Assembly (NCBI GenBank): GCA_015295885.1 | Contig: DVEE01000101.1 | Coordinates: 1-13,625, forward strand | Reading direction: 5' to 3' | Length of the DNA: 13,625 nt | DNA from: Leptolyngbyaceae cyanobacterium M65_K2018_010 | GTDB lineage: Bacteria > Cyanobacteriota > Cyanobacteriia > Phormidesmidales > Phormidesmidaceae | Shown here: positions 13,399 through 13,625 of the stretch, in pieces | Numbering within the stretch: position 1 is the stretch's first letter | How the letters are laid out: every line of letters begins with the position of its first letter | Notes under the pieces: model-generated | What the model saw: the letters and a program-made list of their open reading frames with translations, nothing else | Told to the model about the DNA's origin: nothing | Database searches by the model: none | Position numbers and translations under genes: made by a program

Positions 13399-13625
13399 GT
13401 GACCGAGACTGTGACCTATTCCACCCTGTTTCTGACCCTACTGCTGATGGTGGGGTTATTCTTTTTTCTCCGAGCGGCCACCAAAGATCGGACCGAAACC
13501 CTAGTATTGCCGGTGTCAGGCTCCGCCGAGTCAAGCCTAGAGACCCTGACCACCTATCTACAAGGACGCGCTTACCAGGTTCACAGGGTGGATGCGGACC
13601 AGGCTACCCTGACCCTGCAGGGACA
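13399..13625 (+). CDS. CCB2/CCB4-like cofactor assembly of complex C subunit B, N-terminal part (cut by window edge)
   Basis: A GTG start at 13399 with GAGGG six bases upstream opens a frame of 75 codons to the window edge. It begins TETVTYSTLFLTLLLMVGLF, continues FFLRAATKDRTETLVLP, and then SLETLTTYLQGRAYQVHRVD. The N-terminal membrane helix, the FFxRA-x-KDRT junction and the following soluble segment match the cyanobacterial CCB2/CCB4 family (PF11152-type) as I remember it. These proteins help attach heme cn covalently to cytochrome b6 of the b6f complex in thylakoid membranes. The rest of the gene, including the second hydrophobic region, is outside the window. An alternative GTG lies at 13411. 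Being 93 bases after the PadR gene, it may be co-transcribed with it. Confidence 0.75.
   Translation, partial: MTETVTYSTLFLTLLLMVGLFFFLRAATKDRTETLVLPVSGSAESSLETLTTYLQGRAYQVHRVDADQATLTLQG

Overview
The window looks like chromosomal DNA of a fairly GC-rich cyanobacterium. Ten copies of the HIP1 octamer GCGATCGC can be counted by eye in 13.6 kb; chance predicts well under one. Several genes also belong to families known mainly from cyanobacteria: the DUF3084 coiled-coil protein, a CCB2/CCB4-type cytochrome b6 heme-attachment factor, a cyanobacterial-type PadR regulator and a cyanobacterial-type FtsW. I infer a filamentous Leptolyngbya-like lineage from overall sequence character only; no rRNA or other marker is present.

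Left part (1-2254, minus strand): a compact run lgt, deoC, recO (cut by the window edge), with gaps of 36 and 10 bases, which is probably one transcription unit. Upstream of lgt is a gap with one possible 48-residue ORF and degenerate repeat-like DNA. Next (2380-3930, minus) is a sulfatase-fold hydrolase with Thr where sulfatases carry the Cys/Ser that becomes formylglycine, so it is more likely a phospho-ester enzyme than a sulfatase. A 0.5-kb gap follows with two perfect-stem hairpins and a decayed IS5-type transposase fragment that abuts the 3' end of a bacterial dynamin-like GTPase gene (4440-6173, minus).

Middle part: the dynamin gene is divergent from a SEDS glycosyltransferase gene, ftsW (6448-7659, plus), so a membrane-remodelling GTPase and a septal peptidoglycan polymerase share one intergenic control region. 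Beyond ftsW lie short tandem repeats, a possible 61-residue one-helix membrane protein and a helix-turn-helix protein (8318-8743, minus).

Right part (plus strand): a 648-residue FAD-dependent oxidoreductase with an N-terminal export or anchor segment, a DUF3084 envelope coiled-coil protein, a 456-base gene-free stretch with tandem repeats, a 9-bp hairpin and repeated GGCTCA/TGAGCC elements, then a PadR-family regulator and the 5' end of a CCB2/CCB4-like gene.

Most of this is conserved housekeeping or envelope biology. I see no CRISPR array, prophage, defence island, biosynthetic cluster, tRNA or rRNA. The points most worth a second look are the Thr-type sulfatase homologue, the displaced histidine in Lgt, the dynamin/ftsW divergent pair and the structured spacer upstream of the PadR gene. 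None of them amounts to a demonstrably new system.
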